A stretch of DNA of 5,947 bases from positions 1 to 5,947 of the forward strand of contig CANEXR010000185.1 in assembly GCA_947443815.1 (NCBI GenBank). The letters are read 5' to 3'. The translations under genes and the position numbers were made by a program. The stretch comes from Flavobacteriaceae bacterium. GTDB taxonomy: Bacteria > Bacteroidota > Bacteroidia > Flavobacteriales > Flavobacteriaceae. Shown piece after piece: positions 4,656 to 5,947 of the stretch (its first letter is position 1; every line of letters begins with the position of its first letter). Under the pieces are notes generated by a model. The model had not been told where the DNA came from and ran no database searches. It saw nothing but the letters and a program-made list of their open reading frames with translations.

Positions 4656-5947
4656 ATGCAAATTGAACAAATATATACGGGTTGCTTAGCACAAGGTGCT
4701 TATTACATCACATCAAATGGTGAAGCAGCTATTATTGACCCACTTCGAGAAATTCAACCCTATTTAGAACGATTAGCAAGAGATAAAGTTACTTTAAAAT
4801 ACATTTTTGAAACCCATTTTCATGCTGATTTTGTATCAGGACATGTTGATTTGAGCAAAAAGACTGGAGCGCCAATTGTGTATGGACCTACTGCAAAGCC
4901 TGAGTTTGAAGCTATTGTTGCCACAGATAATCAGTTATTTGAAATTGGAAATATTAAAATAAAAGTCTTGCATACTCCTGGGCATACTATGGAAAGTAGT
5001 TCCTTTTTATTAATCGATGAAAATGGCAAGGATCATGCTATTTTCTCTGGTGACACCTTATTTATTGGCGATGTCGGGAGACCTGATTTGGCCCAAAAAG
5101 CAGCTTCCATGACTCAGGAAGAATTGGCAATCACGCTATTTCATTCCTTAAGAACAAAAATAATGACTCTTGAAGATGACGTTATTGTCTATCCTGCACA
5201 TGGAGCTGGCAGTGCTTGCGGAAAAAACATGAGCAAAGAAACTATTTCAACTATTGGTCATCAAAAAGCAACCAATTATGCCTTAAGAGCCAACATGACT
5301 GAAGCCGAATTTGTTTTTGAAGTTACAGATGGATTATTGCCTCCACCCGCTTATTTTGGTATGAATGTAGCCATGAATAAAAAAGGATATCAAAGTTTTG
5401 AAACTGTTTTAAATAATGGAATGAGAGCTATTGCTGTTGCAGATTTTGAAAAAATAGCCGACGATACTGGCGCACTAATTTTGGATACTAGGAAAAATGC
5501 TGACTTTTATGTTGGATTTATTCCTCAATCAATAAATATTGGGATTGATGGTGATTTTGCTCCTTGGGTTGGTGCCTTGATTGCTGATGTAAATCAACCC
5601 ATTATTTTAGTTACCGAAAAGGGTCGTGAGGAAGAAACTGTAACTCGTTTAAGCCGAGTTGGTTTTGATAATCTAATCGGCCATTTGGATGGTGGTTTTG
5701 ATACTTGGAGAAAAGACAATCAAGAAATCGATGTGATAAACCGAATCAGTGCAGAACAATTGGCAAAAGAGATTCAAATTGGTAAAAGAAAAATTATCGA
5801 TATTCGTAAAGAAAGTGAATACACTGCCGAGCATATTGAAGAGGCTTTCAACAAACCGTTGGCATTAATAAATGATTGGATAAAAGACATAGACCCCAAA
5901 GAACATTTTTATCTGCATTGTGCCGGTGGATATCGCAGTATGATTGC
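4656..5947 (+). CDS. CstB-like persulfide dioxygenase-sulfurtransferase (MBL-rhodanese-rhodanese), 3' end cut by the window
   Basis: The open frame from ATG 4656 reaches the window edge without a stop (430 codons plus two bases), so the C-terminus is missing, probably only a few dozen residues. Residues 1 to about 240 are a metallo-beta-lactamase fold with T-H-F-H-A-D-F-V-S-G-H (53-63), His110 in TPGH, Asp133 in SGDTLF, and GDVGRPDL (138-145). This set is typical of the ETHE1/persulfide dioxygenase group, which uses one Fe(II) and O2 to turn persulfide into sulfite. His182 and Cys188 lie in AHGAGSACGK; CstB has a cysteine near its iron in what is probably the same segment. A first rhodanese domain (about 255-355) has lost its catalytic Cys: the loop reads T-E-K-G-R-E at 320-325. 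A second (about 364 onward) keeps an intact C-A-G-G-Y-R loop with Cys422. Acting on a low-molecular-weight thiol persulfide is likely; the thiol is unknown. Confidence 0.92.
   Translation, partial: MQIEQIYTGCLAQGAYYITSNGEAAIIDPLREIQPYLERLARDKVTLKYIFETHFHADFVSGHVDLSKKTGAPIVYGPTAKPEFEAIVATDNQLFEIGNIKIKVLHTPGHTMESSSFLLIDENGKDHAIFSGDTLFIGDVGRPDLAQKAASMTQEELAITLFHSLRTKIMTLEDDVIVYPAHGAGSACGKNMSKETISTIGHQKATNYALRANMTEAEFVFEVTDGLLPPPAYFGMNVAMNKKGYQSFETVLNNGMRAIAVADFEKIADDTGALILDTRKNADFYVGFIPQSINIGIDGDFAPWVGALIADVNQPIILVTEKGREEETVTRLSRVGFDNLIGHLDGGFDTWRKDNQEIDVINRISAEQLAKEIQIGKRKIIDIRKESEYTAEHIEEAFNKPLALINDWIKDIDPKEHFYLHCAGGYRSMI

Noticed and set aside
4639..4689. Short 16-codon frame starting just before, and overlapping, the dioxygenase start
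   Set aside because: The peptide (M-K-F-K-K-T-C-K...) might look like a leader peptide, but it overlaps the true start out of frame, has no ribosome-binding signal and shows no regulatory codon run.
1..5947. CRISPR arrays, tRNA or rRNA genes, insertion sequences, attachment sites
   Set aside because: No regularly spaced repeats, cloverleaf-like segments, transposase-like proteins or flanking target duplications were seen on either strand.

Overview
The window looks like a piece of chromosome from a member of the Bacteroidota, most likely a Flavobacterium-like Flavobacteriia. The DNA is strongly AT-rich, the genes lack clear Shine-Dalgarno sequences, some start regions carry the Bacteroidota-type TAnnTTTG promoter element, and the proteins read like flavobacterial homologues. 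This assignment is by inspection, not by a search.

Left part (1-2779). A small NTF2/SnoaL-like protein gene (227-697, +) faces a minus-strand pair: a single-domain rhodanese (2465-2779) followed by a GapN-type aldehyde dehydrogenase (828-2408). A hairpin with a U-tract follows each minus-strand gene, at 775-807 and 2442-2463. The pair may therefore be only partly co-transcribed.

Right part (2780-5947). A 292-bp divergent intergenic region holding several inverted repeats separates the rhodanese from a Crp/Fnr-type regulator (3072-3698, +). The regulator is followed by a TauE/SafE-family exporter (3787-4575, +). Next comes a multidomain metallo-beta-lactamase/rhodanese protein resembling the persulfide dioxygenase CstB (4656 to beyond the window edge, +). 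Together these suggest a reactive-sulfur detoxification locus: persulfide is oxidised to sulfite by the dioxygenase, sulfite or a related anion is exported by the TauE-like protein, and rhodanese domains move sulfane sulfur.

The best new observation is a pair of matching 14-bp near-palindromes of the form GTRAC-N4-GTYAC. One lies before the exporter (3727-3740) and one before the dioxygenase (4586-4599). Each is centred exactly 36.5 bp upstream of the final G of a promoter -7 element, the position expected of a class II Crp/Fnr activator site. No other copy was found in the window. This makes the adjacent cysteine-containing Crp/Fnr protein the obvious candidate activator of both genes, possibly as a sulfur-species sensor. 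The binding sites are seen directly; the regulator assignment and the signal are inference.
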